Counted from the first letter of the stretch, positions 47,017 through 57,305 are shown. The stretch: DNA of 64,000 nucleotides from Synechococcus sp. KORDI-52 (GCF_000737595.1 NZ_CP006271.1:186001-250000); one strand, 5' to 3'. Numbers and translations: made by a program. Notes: generated from the sequence alone by a model not told the origin.

Positions 47017-47807
47017 GCAAGCTGTTTTGGGATGCCCAGGTTGCCCGGCTGCGCTTGAACGGCAGTGGAGCCCGTCAGTTTCTCCAGGGGCAGACCAGTG
47101 CTGACCTCAACGCCCTCGCATCCGGGGATCTGCTTCAGACCTGCTGGCTGACCGCAACGGGCCGCTTGCGGGCCGTGCTGGAACTGCGTCTGGACGCGGA
47201 GGGAGCCGATGTGATCGTTCTGGCGGGAGAGGCCTCTGCGGTTCGCGCCGGCTTCGATCAAGTGATCTTTCCAGCCGATCGGGTTCGCCTCCAACCTCTG
47301 GCGCCGTTGCGCCGACTGCAGTGGCTGGAGCCCCATGCTGCAGCCCTGTGGTGCGATCCAGACGCAGCATTGCCCGAGCCTTGGGCCTCAGGACAGCCCG
47401 CCAGTGCAGCAGCTTTTGAGCAGTGGCGGCTCCAAAGCGGATTTCCACCGGGGCCGGGTGAACTCAATGGCGAGACCAACCCCCTGGAACTTGGACTCGT
47501 CGCTCAGATCAGCACGGAGAAAGGCTGCTACCTGGGCCAGGAAACCATGGCCAAACTCACCGGCCAAGCAGGGGTGAAACAACAGCTGCGCTGTTGGAGC
47601 TGCCCCAATCCGCTGGCTCCGGCGGCAAAGCTCACGCTGAATGGAGAGCGGGCCGGGGTGATCACCAGTGCCCTGGATCACGACGGAACCTGGATGGGTC
47701 TGGCCCTGGTGCGCCGCCAGTGCCTGGCCAGTTCAACGCTGGAGGGACCCAACGGAGAACAGCTCCGCATCAGCCGACCCGAAGCGTTTCAGGATCCTGA
47801 GGCCTGA
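47013..47807 (+). CDS. ygfZ: Folate-binding YgfZ/GcvT-like protein
   Basis: The 264-residue protein has the COG0354 motif [13 protein letters not shown] with its invariant Cys, and [12 protein letters not shown] in the N-terminal part. YgfZ supports assembly of iron-sulfur enzymes using folate. This fits a window rich in such enzymes (LeuC, IspH). Translationally coupled to pyrE. The 3' end overlaps the convergent nuclease gene by 19 bases. Confidence 0.85.
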   Translation: MSKLFWDAQVARLRLNGSGARQFLQGQTSADLNALASGDLLQTCWLTATGRLRAVLELRLDAEGADVIVLAGEASAVRAGFDQVIFPADRVRLQPLAPLRRLQWLEPHAAALWCDPDAALPEPWASGQPASAAAFEQWRLQSGFPPGPGELNGETNPLELGLVAQISTEKGCYLGQETMAKLTGQAGVKQQLRCWSCPNPLAPAAKLTLNGERAGVITSALDHDGTWMGLALVRRQCLASSTLEGPNGEQLRISRPEAFQDPEA

Positions 47808-49264
47808 TCCTGGTGAAGCAACCAGGCGGCAACGGCCCACGTGGCCAGGCAGTCGTCACGGTTGTAATCAAAGATCCAGCGCAACCCATGCCTGTTGCCG
47901 CGTCGCTCGGGGCCATCGCCCTGCCACTGCCGCCACCACAGCAGGGCCCGGGCCCCGTCCACACCGGGCTGACTCCAGTGGAAACCCTGCCAACCAGCCA
48001 CGGCCTTGAGGCCATAGCTGGCCAGGGGCAGGCGCCAATGACGCCGCAGCCGGGCATGCACATCCACCAGACGCTGACGTAGCTGCAGCAGATCAGCTTC
48101 AGCGGCACCCTGCCGCTCAGCCAGACGTCGCAAGGCCAGGCTTTCTGTTTCGCCGTAATGAAGAATCGGCCAGCTTTGATAGCAGCTCAGCAGCCGTTGC
48201 AGCCGGAACCAGCAACGGGATTCGCCGTGCTCCGCCAGAGCCAGGATCGGGTGATAGGCCACGGAAGCCAGGTCCCAGTCGCCGGTTTCGGTCCTGGGCA
48301 AAACCACAAAGCCGTGAAGAAAGTCGTGGCGGGCATCGGGATCGGATTCGATGTCGTACAGCAGCACACCAGGGCAGTTCTGTAATTCCGGAAGAGCCGG
48401 TGCGGCGTGCAAACGATCCACTCGACCGTCCCGCTGCGCCCTGGCCTGAGCCACCAGGGAGGCCGCCACCTCACCATGCTGCTCACCGAAGCGTTGCAGA
48501 CGCACAGCAAGCTGCTTCGGATCCGCAGCGGCCAGATCAGACAAGCCGCGAATCCCAAGCTCCAGCAACATCTCGCGCCGCTTGGCCCCGATGCCGCTGA
48601 CCTCACTGAGATGGCCTTCCGCCGCCGCCACGGCGTTGCAGGCCACCCGCCACGAGCACAGTGAGCACTTGCGTCGGTCTGCGGCCAGAGGCGGGGGGAC
48701 CGGGCGGTCCAGATCGTCACGCAGTTTGCGCAACCCTTCCGACAGCTGTCGGCGCAACCCTTTGGACCAGGGCACCCGCTCCTGTTCCAACCGCCGGCCA
48801 CCGCCGCCGAGAACCAACATGGAGGGAACATCCCCCTGCTGCTCCTGCTCGAGCAGCAGAGCCATCAACGCCAGGGGCAACTGATGCTCCCGGGTGGTGC
48901 GACGGCCCTGACGGGCCAGTACCGGTTGATAGGCGAACTCACCCCAGCGGCTCTGACCTCTGACCCGTCGAAGCAGGGGAGGATGCGCCTCCAACGGCTC
49001 ACTGGACGGACCGAGCCCCTTCAGACGCAGACCCACTACAGCCTCGGCACCGGCAGCACAGGCCGCCAGACCATGGCCCGGCTTGCGGGGCAGCAAGGCC
49101 ACAAAGCAGCGCTGCTGATCGTCCAGCAGCAGATTGCGATGGGCCGTCCAGCGCCGCTCCGCCGGAGTCCCGTGGCGATCGAGCCAGGCCTTGCGACGGC
49201 AACGCAGCCAACTGCGCAGCAACCGGTCGGTGAGGGCGTTGTCGGCAGGCGGGGTGTCACCCAT
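47789..49264 (-). CDS. TM0106-type RecB-like nuclease with DnaQ-like domain
   Basis: The 491-residue protein combines a RecB-like N-terminal nuclease region containing a Cys cluster (Cys200, Cys203, Cys209 in KCSLCSWRVACN; Cys22 upstream), a helix-hairpin-helix (about 215-245, LSEVSGIGAKRREMLLELGI) and a C-terminal RNase H/exonuclease-like domain starting LLYDIESDP and ending YNRDDCLATWAV. This is the TM0106 family; a [4Fe-4S] cluster is likely. Its biological job is unknown. Confidence 0.75.
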   Translation of the reverse strand: MGDTPPADNALTDRLLRSWLRCRRKAWLDRHGTPAERRWTAHRNLLLDDQQRCFVALLPRKPGHGLAACAAGAEAVVGLRLKGLGPSSEPLEAHPPLLRRVRGQSRWGEFAYQPVLARQGRRTTREHQLPLALMALLLEQEQQGDVPSMLVLGGGGRRLEQERVPWSKGLRRQLSEGLRKLRDDLDRPVPPPLAADRRKCSLCSWRVACNAVAAAEGHLSEVSGIGAKRREMLLELGIRGLSDLAAADPKQLAVRLQRFGEQHGEVAASLVAQARAQRDGRVDRLHAAPALPELQNCPGVLLYDIESDPDARHDFLHGFVVLPRTETGDWDLASVAYHPILALAEHGESRCWFRLQRLLSCYQSWPILHYGETESLALRRLAERQGAAEADLLQLRQRLVDVHARLRRHWRLPLASYGLKAVAGWQGFHWSQPGVDGARALLWWRQWQGDGPERRGNRHGLRWIFDYNRDDCLATWAVAAWLLHQDQASGS

Positions 49265-49317
49265 CCGCCGACCTTACGGCTGCCGGCTGCTAGATCCACT
49301 GAAGTGCAGGCTGTGCC

Positions 49318-50781
49318 ATGGCATCGGCTCCCCTCCCCCTCAGCCCAGCTCCGATCAAGTTCGGCACCGATGGCTGGCGCGGGATCATCGGCGTTGACAT
49401 CACGGTGGAGCGGCTCCTGCCCGTTGCCGCAGCCGCGGCCCAGGAGCTCGCCCATCGCGCCCCCGAAGGTCTCAGCAGCCGAACGGTGGTGATCGGTTAC
49501 GACCGGCGCTTCCTGGCCCCCGAACTGGCGGAAGCGATCGCCGCCGCGGTGCGGGGTTGTGAACTCGAGCCGCTGCTAACCGACACGGCTGTGCCCACGC
49601 CGGCCTGCAGCTGGGCCGTGGTGGAGCGCCAAGCCCTGGGAGCACTGGTGATCACCGCCAGTCACAACCCGCCGGAATGGCTGGGGCTGAAGATCAAAGG
49701 TCCCTTCGGTGGATCGGTCGAGGGAGACTTCACCGCCGCGGTCGAACGACGCCTGGCCGCCGGCGGGATCACGGCACCGATCCGGGCAGAGGTCCCTCGG
49801 TTTGATGGACGCCGTGACCATCTCGAGGGGCTGCGTCGCAAGCTGGACCTCACCGCCCTCGTGCGTGGCCTCAAGGCCATCAACCTGAAGGTGATCGTCG
49901 ATCCGATGCACGGATCAGCAGCCGGATGTGTCACGGAGCTGCTCGGCCCTGATGCCGATGGCGTTGTGGAGGAAATCCGCAGCGATCGAAATCCCTTGTT
50001 CGGTGGTCATCCGCCGGAACCCCTGGCTCCCTACCTCGGGGAGCTGATCACGGCGGTGAAAACCTCAACCGCCGCCGGAACCCCTGCCGTGGGACTGGTG
50101 TTCGACGGCGATGGTGACCGCATCGCCGCCGTGGATGAAACCGGTCGGTTCTGCAGCACCCAGCTGCTGATGCCCCTGTTGATCGATCACCTGGCCCGGT
50201 CCCGCCAGCTGCCGGGCGCCGTGGTCAAGACCGTGAGCGGCTCGGATCTGATGCGGCTGGTGGCGGAAGCACAGGGGCGCAAGGTTCTTGAGCTTGCGGT
50301 GGGTTTCAAGTACATCGCCGCGGAGATGCTGGCGGGGGACGTGCTGATCGGCGGCGAGGAATCCGGTGGTGTCGGCTTCGGCATGCATCTGCCCGAGCGG
50401 GATGCCCTGTTCGCGGCGATGCTGGTGCTGGAAGCCCTTGTGGAAGGCAAGCAACCCCTGGGAGCACGGCTGGATGCACTTCAGCACCAGCACGGTGGCA
50501 GCAGTCACTACGACAGGCTCGACCTGCGCCTGGCCGACATGGAGGCACGCCGGCGGCTCGAGACGCTGCTGAGCCAGAACACGCCTTCGACCGTCGCCGG
50601 TGCAGAGGTGCTGGAGGTGATCACCACCGACGGGATCAAGCTGAGGATGGGGCCCAGCCACTGGTTGATGCTGCGCTTTTCCGGCACGGAACCGCTGCTG
50701 CGGCTCTACTGCGAAGGGCCTGATGCCGATCGGGTGAACAGCGTGCTCGCCTGGGCCAGAGAGTTCGCGGAGGCCGCATGA
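49318..50781 (+). CDS. Phosphoglucomutase/phosphomannomutase family protein
   Basis: The 487-residue alpha-phosphohexomutase has FGTDGWRGI, the phosphoserine loop TASHNPPEWLGLKIKG, metal loop DGDGDRIAAV and C-terminal RFSGTEPLLRLY. It is separate from glmM in this window; whether it prefers glucose or mannose cannot be read. The stop overlaps the rdgB start (ATGA). Confidence 0.9.
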   Translation: MASAPLPLSPAPIKFGTDGWRGIIGVDITVERLLPVAAAAAQELAHRAPEGLSSRTVVIGYDRRFLAPELAEAIAAAVRGCELEPLLTDTAVPTPACSWAVVERQALGALVITASHNPPEWLGLKIKGPFGGSVEGDFTAAVERRLAAGGITAPIRAEVPRFDGRRDHLEGLRRKLDLTALVRGLKAINLKVIVDPMHGSAAGCVTELLGPDADGVVEEIRSDRNPLFGGHPPEPLAPYLGELITAVKTSTAAGTPAVGLVFDGDGDRIAAVDETGRFCSTQLLMPLLIDHLARSRQLPGAVVKTVSGSDLMRLVAEAQGRKVLELAVGFKYIAAEMLAGDVLIGGEESGGVGFGMHLPERDALFAAMLVLEALVEGKQPLGARLDALQHQHGGSSHYDRLDLRLADMEARRRLETLLSQNTPSTVAGAEVLEVITTDGIKLRMGPSHWLMLRFSGTEPLLRLYCEGPDADRVNSVLAWAREFAEAA

Positions 50782-51359
50782 AGACACTGGTGATCGCCAG
50801 CGGCAACGCCGGAAAGATTCGTGAATTCCAGGGTCTGCTGCAGACCCTGCCCGTCAGCGTGCAGCCTCAGCCTGAAGGTTTGGAGGTTGAGGAGACGGGC
50901 AGCACCTTTGCCGCCAACGCCCGGCTCAAGGCCCAGGCGGTTGCCGCCGCAACAGGGGAATGGGCCCTGGCCGACGATTCAGGCCTGAGCGTGGATGCCC
51001 TCGATGGTGCTCCGGGTGTTCACTCCGCCCGCTACGCCCCGACAGATCCGGAACGGATTGCCCGGCTGCTGAAGGCCCTGAACGGCTCAGACCAACGCCA
51101 GGCCCATTTCTGTGCGGCGCTCTGTGTTGCCGCTCCGAGCGGAACCGTCCTGCTGGAGGTGGAGGGCCGTTGCGACGGCTGGATCACATCCGCACCGCGA
51201 GGGGATCAAGGCTTCGGCTACGACCCGATTTTTGAAGTCGTCGGAACGGGCCGCACCTTCGCCGAGATGCCCTTGGCCGAGAAGAAACAGCATGGCCACC
51301 GCGGCAAAGCCTTCACCCTCCTGGAACCCAAGCTGCGGCAGTTGCTCCTGGCCAGCTGA
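50778..51359 (+). CDS. rdgB: dITP/XTP pyrophosphatase
   Basis: The 193-residue HAM1 enzyme removes non-canonical purine nucleotides. Motifs: SGNAGKIREFQGLL, ADDSGLSVDALDGAPGVHSARYA, GFGYDPIFEV and EKKQHGHRGKAF. Translationally coupled to the upstream phosphohexomutase. A near-complete standard length. Confidence 0.95.
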   Translation: MKTLVIASGNAGKIREFQGLLQTLPVSVQPQPEGLEVEETGSTFAANARLKAQAVAAATGEWALADDSGLSVDALDGAPGVHSARYAPTDPERIARLLKALNGSDQRQAHFCAALCVAAPSGTVLLEVEGRCDGWITSAPRGDQGFGYDPIFEVVGTGRTFAEMPLAEKKQHGHRGKAFTLLEPKLRQLLLAS

Positions 51360-51436
51360 AACAGCTCCTTGACGTCCCGGGATCAGGAGCATGGTTGTCA
51401 GCAGGAGCCATCCACTCGGAATGGCCCGGAGATCCA

Positions 51437-52171
51437 TCAACGCAGGCAGTAATCCAGTTTGAGGGTGAGGCTCTGACTGGGCTTGGGCGCCTCCCCAGGC
51501 CTGAAGTTGGCAGGCCCCATTCGGGCAGCCATCCTCACGGGTTGAAACGCCGAACCCCGCTGATCAATCAGCAACAAGTCCACCTTGCGCAGCCCCAGAG
51601 CCCTTGCCGTGGCCTGGGCCCGTCGTTGGCCGGTCTCGAGAGCTTGTTTCAGCAACTGATCCACCAATGAGGCACTGCCATCGATGGACGCCAAGGACGT
51701 CATCCCCTGCAGTCGGACGCCCGGCAAGCGAGCGGCGGCCTGCATGAGCGCGTCGTACTGGTCACGGCTCACCTCGCCGGTGATGGTGGTGCTCACCCGC
51801 TCCCGTCGCGGCCCCAATGTGCCTCCGCCAACGGAAGAGCTGCGGGGTGCAGGGATGGTGAGCCGACCCATCGCCAAAGGCTGAATGGCCTGACGGGCCT
51901 GGGCCAACCGAGCGTTCAGTTCTCTCGTCGCAACCTCCTTGCTGGCCTCCTCAGCATCGAGTCCAAGCGAAAAGCGAAACCGATCGCTGCGGGTGGTTCC
52001 CCGTTCATTCACCTGGATCTGCAGCAGGGTGCCCTTGCAATCACGCTCCGCAGCCTTCATCGGGGGCGGCGCCATCGCGGTGAGCCCGAGCAGGACAGGC
52101 GCGGCGATCCCGACACCGGCCCTGAGTCGAGCGAAACACGGCTCAGGCGAACGCGGCACAGATTTGGTCAT
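51437..52171 (-). CDS. SIMPL domain (DUF541) exported protein
   Basis: The 244-residue protein has a signal-like N terminus (about 18-36) and the SIMPL/DUF541 pattern: a repeat of Ser/Thr-rich strands with VLLGLTAMAPPPM, GEVSRDQYDALMQAAARLPGV and ARALGLRKVDLLLID. The family is periplasmic and linked to oxidative stress in some bacteria; no specific role can be given. Confidence 0.65.
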   Translation of the reverse strand: MTKSVPRSPEPCFARLRAGVGIAAPVLLGLTAMAPPPMKAAERDCKGTLLQIQVNERGTTRSDRFRFSLGLDAEEASKEVATRELNARLAQARQAIQPLAMGRLTIPAPRSSSVGGGTLGPRRERVSTTITGEVSRDQYDALMQAAARLPGVRLQGMTSLASIDGSASLVDQLLKQALETGQRRAQATARALGLRKVDLLLIDQRGSAFQPVRMAARMGPANFRPGEAPKPSQSLTLKLDYCLR

Positions 52172-52268
52172 GGAGACAGCTCATGTCTGGCCTCCATGCT
52201 GACGAGGCTGGTGCCACAAAAGCTGCTGAATCGTGTCCGGCGTGTCTCAAGCCGTGACCGCTCCAGCC

Positions 52269-53285
52269 TCAAACGGCAGCGTCGTACAAGGAAAAGAAAC
52301 GACGCCGCAACCGCCAGGGGAAACGCAGCTCCCGCAGCACGCGAACCATCAGACCGCGCATCTGCTTCTGCTCTGCCTCGGTCTGAGGCCCCCTGTACAC
52401 CCGTTGCGAAGCAGGCCGCACCGGGAAAAGACTCTCCCAGCTGACGCCCCAGTGTTGCTGTGCAAAAGCTTCATTGGAACGGGCGTAGAAGGCCGACACG
52501 CGGTCCTGAAGTGGTTGATCGAAGCCGTCGAACTTCTCCCGATCCCAACCGCGCTCGATGGCAAGTTCACGGATGACCTTGCCCTTCCGCTTGAGCACTT
52601 CCGGATCGAAACCCGTCTCCACCATCAGGCGACGGCAAAGGGCCGACATCCAGATGCCTCGTGCTCCCGGCTGGATGTTCTGCTTGGAGGAGCGGCCTTG
52701 AAACCAGCCCTGCTCACCCGAAGGGGCGTCCAGATCAAGGGCATCGACAAGGGCCAGGAAGGGATCTGTGATGGCCACCTGCCTGGAGAGAGGAAGAAAC
52801 AATGTCGCAATCGCGGGAAAGCGACTGAGCACACGAAATTTAGACGGGTAAGCAATATCCCAAGAATCAGGATCGCTCATGATGTAATCACAATATTGCT
52901 CAAAATCAGGCGTTTCACGGAATCTCCGAACCCGGTGCGCATAGACCGAATTCAACCAGGACTGTTGATCTCGAACGAAATAACTAACGCCTAACTTGAA
53001 CCCTTGACGTTCAACCAGATCCTGCAGGTTGGCCAACACAGTTCGACTGAGGATCCGATCATCCAACGAAGAACTGCTGAGCAAAACCCGGTGTAGCGAG
53101 GGCGGCAGCGTGGCCAGCGCCTCTTCGAGAGGCGCATAGTTCTTCTCTGCAATGGAATTAGCGAGACGGTTATCATCACCATCCATCAACACGCCCTGAG
53201 CGGCGAGATGGTCGCGGTTTTGGCGGAGCCGCTCCGTGACGTAACTGCTCGCTGCCTTATGGGGACCGGCATGGATCCACAGCAT
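52269..53285 (-). CDS. Sulfotransferase-like protein
   Basis: The 338-residue protein starts WIHAGPHKAASSYVTERL, which resembles the 5'-phosphosulfate binding loop (PxKxxTTxL) of sulfotransferases, with Lys and Ser kept. The later segment SYFVRDQQSWLNSVYAHRVR resembles the 3'-phosphate binding region. Acceptor unknown, possibly a polysaccharide. The central part has low G+C (52861-52920 is 42% by count). ATG 53285 is preferred over a TTG at 53330. It looks like an accessory gene. Confidence 0.55.
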   Translation of the reverse strand: MLWIHAGPHKAASSYVTERLRQNRDHLAAQGVLMDGDDNRLANSIAEKNYAPLEEALATLPPSLHRVLLSSSSLDDRILSRTVLANLQDLVERQGFKLGVSYFVRDQQSWLNSVYAHRVRRFRETPDFEQYCDYIMSDPDSWDIAYPSKFRVLSRFPAIATLFLPLSRQVAITDPFLALVDALDLDAPSGEQGWFQGRSSKQNIQPGARGIWMSALCRRLMVETGFDPEVLKRKGKVIRELAIERGWDREKFDGFDQPLQDRVSAFYARSNEAFAQQHWGVSWESLFPVRPASQRVYRGPQTEAEQKQMRGLMVRVLRELRFPWRLRRRFFSLYDAAV

Positions 53286-53359
53286 CCGCTCATCACGATT
53301 GATCTGCGGACGCGTGAATGACGTTGGCAACCGTGAGGCCTGCGGAGGCCCTCAACGTA

Positions 53360-54829
53360 TCAGCGTTGGGGCGCCCAACTCCCATGCAAGCCATGGGGAA
53401 TCGCCAGAGGCAGCTCCAACACAGCCTGCTCAGACAGATCACAGGCATCAAGAATCACCAGATCCGAGGCAGATCGGGCACCGTTCCAGACCAGATCAAG
53501 CACCCAACCGGCATCTTCTTGGTCCGTCGAAGGATCCGGCACCATCAACGGTTCACTCACAAAGCCACGGGGACCGGCGTCCCAAATCACACGCTCGCCG
53601 GTCTGCAAGTCCAGTTTCTTGACAACCTGCAGCGGATCATTGCCCTGCTCACGGGCCGCCGCGGCCATCCAGGCGTAACGACAATCGAGGCCTTCACGAT
53701 CCGGATTCACCATCGCGAACTCACAACAGCGCTCACTCAATCGTGTTGTTTCGACCTCGCCTGAATCCAGACGAATCCTGCACTGCTCCAGCAATCCCTC
53801 AGGAATGAGATCGAAATCCACATCCATAAAATCCTCATCAGGACCAATGCCAGGGAAGTCGCTGTAATAAATACTCTCGACAACAACATCGCCACAGTCT
53901 TCCCAAGCATTGAGGTGATGGAAGACAAAACCCTCTGGGGCATCGATGATCCGTGGAGGCTGCCCAGCGAAGCTGCCGCTGTCCCTCGGAACCAGCCAGA
54001 ATTTGGCTTGTCCGTCGGGTTTCGAGCGCAGGCATTGAGCAGCACCTTTCTCGCCCAGGACGAAAGGCAACGGATTGAAAGCGATGGCGTTCTGAAGAAA
54101 AATGGCCCAGTTGGGCGTGATCGCAAAATCATGCAAAAACGCGAAACCAGAGAACGTGTCTGAACGTTCATGGAGCAGTTGCCCCGCTTCTGGCCCCTCC
54201 GTCGCGAATTCCATCAGGCGGATCGTGCTGCGAGGCCCTGTGTTCACCCCAAAGGTGACCATGCAGGGACTGCCGTTATGGCCGGGGTCGAAGCGGGGGT
54301 GGGCACTGAAGGCTTCACCCTTGTTGAGCACGCCATCGAGTCGGGAGAGACCGCGGGTCTCGAGGGTGCGGGGATCGAGCGCGTAAGGCTCAGCGGCCTC
54401 CCAGAGGGCAAGCAGTTGATCGCCCAGACGCACCACGTTGGTGTTGGCGATGTTCTTCAGGCGCAGATCAAAGGCATTAGCCAAGCGCCCCCCGGGCTTC
54501 TGGCTACCGAACACCCCGCGGTAAAGCACCCTGCCGGCCTTCTCCTCGGCCAGCCAGCCCTCCGTGCGCACGTAACGGTTGCTGAGCTGAACGCGGCCGT
54601 TCTCAAACCGCATGGCCGCGATCATGCCATCACCATCAAAGGGGTGATGGACGCGATGCCCATCCCGCTCCAGACGACCGGGTCCATTGCGATAGAAGGT
54701 GCCCTGGAGCTCAGCCGGCACCGTTCCACGCACCGGTGTCAGCGCCACATCGGTGAGTTCCTCGTCCACGTTGACAAAGGCACTGGCCCAGTCGCTGCGG
54801 TCGTAGCTGCGGGCAGGGGCGACGGTCAC
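53360..54829 (-). CDS. Carotenoid cleavage dioxygenase
   Basis: The 489-residue RPE65/CCD family enzyme has the four iron-binding His: FSAHPR (His177), FLHDFAITP (His233), VFHHLNAWED (about His304) and the C-terminal HGLHGSW (about His482). It oxidatively cleaves carotenoids or apocarotenoids. The start is GTG 54829. It is divergent from no gene; hisB lies upstream on the same strand. Confidence 0.9.
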   Translation of the reverse strand: MTVAPARSYDRSDWASAFVNVDEELTDVALTPVRGTVPAELQGTFYRNGPGRLERDGHRVHHPFDGDGMIAAMRFENGRVQLSNRYVRTEGWLAEEKAGRVLYRGVFGSQKPGGRLANAFDLRLKNIANTNVVRLGDQLLALWEAAEPYALDPRTLETRGLSRLDGVLNKGEAFSAHPRFDPGHNGSPCMVTFGVNTGPRSTIRLMEFATEGPEAGQLLHERSDTFSGFAFLHDFAITPNWAIFLQNAIAFNPLPFVLGEKGAAQCLRSKPDGQAKFWLVPRDSGSFAGQPPRIIDAPEGFVFHHLNAWEDCGDVVVESIYYSDFPGIGPDEDFMDVDFDLIPEGLLEQCRIRLDSGEVETTRLSERCCEFAMVNPDREGLDCRYAWMAAAAREQGNDPLQVVKKLDLQTGERVIWDAGPRGFVSEPLMVPDPSTDQEDAGWVLDLVWNGARSASDLVILDACDLSEQAVLELPLAIPHGLHGSWAPQR

Positions 54830-54889
54830 GGGCGAACGATCAACGTGTACCCATCTTCTCGTAACGGACTGTGAAGCGCGGTGCCGGCC

Positions 54890-55498
54890 TCAGTTGGCGC
54901 CGGCCTGCTCCAGCACCCCTTTGCTGCTGGGAATGGCACCGGCTCGGCGAGGATCCACCTCGGTGGCCATGCGCAGGGCCCGGGCGAAGGCCTTGAAGCA
55001 GGCCTCGACGATGTGGTGCGAGTTGGCGCCATCCAGCTGACGGATGTGCAGGGTGAGGCCGCTGTTGTTCACCACCGCCACAAAAAACTCCTTCACCAGC
55101 TCGGTGTCGTACGTGCCGATCTTCTGGCTGGGGATCACCAGGCTGTAGCTGAGGTGAGGGCGACCGGAACAATCAAGGGCCACCTGCACCAGCGCCTCGT
55201 CCAGTGGCGCCACGAAATGCCCGAAGCGATGGATGCCGCGGCGATCGCCGAGGGCCTGGGCGAGGGCCTGACCCACGGCAATGCCCACATCCTCATTGGT
55301 GTGGTGATCGTCGATGTGGGTGTCGCCCACCGCCTTGATCTCCAGATCGATCAGGCCATGGCTGCTGATCTGGTGAAGCATGTGATCGAGGAAGGGCACA
55401 CCGGTGCTGGCCTGACACTGGCCTGAGCCATCCAGGCCCAGACGCACCTGCACGTCGGTTTCACCGGTGACCCGATGAATGACTCCCTGGCGTGCCAT
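54890..55498 (-). CDS. hisB: Imidazoleglycerol-phosphate dehydratase
   Basis: The 202-residue manganese enzyme performs the sixth step of histidine synthesis. Motifs include [37 protein letters not shown] and [19 protein letters not shown]. The ATG at 55498 has a perfect AGAGGAGGTG ribosome site, so the longer upstream frame is not used. fabI ends 30 bases upstream on the same strand. Confidence 0.96.
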   Translation of the reverse strand: MARQGVIHRVTGETDVQVRLGLDGSGQCQASTGVPFLDHMLHQISSHGLIDLEIKAVGDTHIDDHHTNEDVGIAVGQALAQALGDRRGIHRFGHFVAPLDEALVQVALDCSGRPHLSYSLVIPSQKIGTYDTELVKEFFVAVVNNSGLTLHIRQLDGANSHHIVEACFKAFARALRMATEVDPRRAGAIPSSKGVLEQAGAN

Positions 55499-55527
55499 CA
55501 CCTCACCTCCTCTGTCCACATCGTGCC

Positions 55528-56310
55528 TCACATTCCCGTGACGCAGTAGCCCGCGTCCACATAGATGGTCTGGCCGGAGATGCCGCTGGCCAGATCGCTG
55601 AGCAGGAAGGCGGCGGTCCCGCCCACCTCCATCTGGGTGACGGTGCGGCGCAGGGGAGCCTTCTCCTCCACGTTGTGGATCATGTCGAGAATGCCGCCAA
55701 TCGCCGAGCTGGCCAGGGTGCGGATCGGGCCCGCACTGATGGCGTTGACGCGCACCTGCTTCTCCGGACCCAGCTCTGCGGCCAGATAGCGCACGGACGC
55801 CTCCAGAGCGGCCTTGGCGACACCCATCACGTTGTAATTGGGAATCGCCCGCTCAGCACCGAGGTACGAGAGCGTGATCACACCGGCCTTCTCGCTGAAC
55901 AGCGGCTTGGCATGGGCACAGAGGGGAGCCAGGGAATAGGCGCTGATGTCGAGGGAACGGGCGAAGCCTTCAGCGGTGGTGGCGCTGTAATCGCCGATCA
56001 GCTCGTCCTTGCCGGCAAAGGCCAGGCAGTGCACCAGCCCATCGAGAACGCCCCACTTCTCCTTGATCTCCCCGAACACCTCAGCCATCTGATCGGCGTC
56101 CTGCACATTCAGGGGCAGGAACAGGCTGGGCTCCAGGGGAGCGGTGAGTTCGCGCACCTTGGCTTCGAAGCGGCCCTTCTCATCCGGCAGGTAGGTGATG
56201 CCGAGTTCGGCACCGGCCGCCTTCAGCTGCTGAGCGATGCCCCAGGCGATCGACCGGTTGTTGGCGATGCCGGTGACGAGAATCTTCTTGCCGGTGAGAT
56301 CAAGCAGCAT
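55528..56310 (-). CDS. fabI: Enoyl-[acyl-carrier-protein] reductase [NADH]
   Basis: The 260-residue SDR enzyme completes each fatty-acid elongation cycle. Seen are [19 protein letters not shown] and the catalytic pair in [35 protein letters not shown] follows. The ATG at 56310 gives the standard N terminus. It is divergent from the photolyase-domain gene. Confidence 0.96.
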   Translation of the reverse strand: MLLDLTGKKILVTGIANNRSIAWGIAQQLKAAGAELGITYLPDEKGRFEAKVRELTAPLEPSLFLPLNVQDADQMAEVFGEIKEKWGVLDGLVHCLAFAGKDELIGDYSATTAEGFARSLDISAYSLAPLCAHAKPLFSEKAGVITLSYLGAERAIPNYNVMGVAKAALEASVRYLAAELGPEKQVRVNAISAGPIRTLASSAIGGILDMIHNVEEKAPLRRTVTQMEVGGTAAFLLSDLASGISGQTIYVDAGYCVTGM

Positions 56311-56393
56311 CGGGACAGACCGGAACGGGTTGAATTCGCGCGATTCTCCCCCATCCCCCGCCAGGATCACCGCTCATTTGCTCTCCAAGGCCG

Positions 56394-57305
56394 GTGCCAA
56401 GCGCTGCGTCACCCCCGATCAACGGCGACCTGCCGCGGCAATTCGCGTCCCGCGATGCGCTGAATGCTCTCTTGGAGCAGGAGTTCCCGGAGGCTGAAGG
56501 GGAGCTCAGCCCCGTACAAGGAGGCCGGGAAGCCGCCGAGGCCCAGCTGTTGAAGATCAAACCGGCCCGTTACGCCAAGAGCCGAAACCATCTGAAGGGC
56601 GCGGTCACTGGTCTGTCGCCCTACATCCGCCACGGCGTGCTGAGCCTCGCTGAGGTGCGCGAGGCCGTGTTTGCGCGGATCCGCAACCGCAATGAAGGCG
56701 AAAAGTTGATCAACGAGCTGGGCTGGCGCGACTTCTGGCAACGGATGTGGCTCCACCTGGGCGACGGCATCAACGACGATCAGGAACCGTTCAAGACGGG
56801 GCATCACAGCAGCGCCTATACCCGGGAGCTACCGGCCGATGTGCACAGTGGGACCACGGGGCTGGCCTGCATGGATGGCTTCCGCGATCAGCTGGTGAGC
56901 ACCGGCTGGCTGCACAACCACGCCCGCATGTGGATGGCGGCTTGGCTTGTGCATTGGCGACGGGTGCACTGGACAGCCGGAGCCGACTGGTTCCTTGAGC
57001 ACCTGCTGGATGGGGATCCGGCCAGCAACCATCTGAGCTGGCAGTGGGTGGCCAGCACCTTCAGCCACAAGCCCTATTTCTTCAACCGCGGCAACCTCGA
57101 GCGCTACAGCGACGGCCAGTACTGCGATGGCTGCCCCAGTGCCGATTCCTGCCCCTTCGAGGGCAGCTACGACCAACTGGAGAACCAGCTGTTCGCGCCG
57201 ATGCCAACGATCCGGGACACCGGCAACAACCGCAACCAGCAACGCAACCGCCAACGCCGGAACAGCGGGGGTGCCAGTGCCGCCCTGGCCCGTCCCAAGC
57301 GATAA
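56394..57305 (+). CDS. Photolyase FAD-binding domain protein (lacks antenna domain)
   Basis: The 303-residue protein matches the FAD-binding half of photolyases and cryptochromes: LSPYIRHGVLSLAEVRE, ELGWRDFWQRMW, TGWLHNHARMWMAAWLVHWRR and LSWQWVASTFSHKPY. The usual N-terminal alpha/beta domain is missing. A C-X2-C-X5-C cluster (Cys244, Cys247, Cys253) follows in SDGQYCDGCPSADSCPFEGS. The start is GTG 56394. The next gene, 14 bases away, seems to encode the missing alpha/beta domain. It may act with that protein as a two-chain photolyase, but substrate and activity are inference. Confidence 0.75.
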   Translation: MPSAASPPINGDLPRQFASRDALNALLEQEFPEAEGELSPVQGGREAAEAQLLKIKPARYAKSRNHLKGAVTGLSPYIRHGVLSLAEVREAVFARIRNRNEGEKLINELGWRDFWQRMWLHLGDGINDDQEPFKTGHHSSAYTRELPADVHSGTTGLACMDGFRDQLVSTGWLHNHARMWMAAWLVHWRRVHWTAGADWFLEHLLDGDPASNHLSWQWVASTFSHKPYFFNRGNLERYSDGQYCDGCPSADSCPFEGSYDQLENQLFAPMPTIRDTGNNRNQQRNRQRRNSGGASAALARPKR

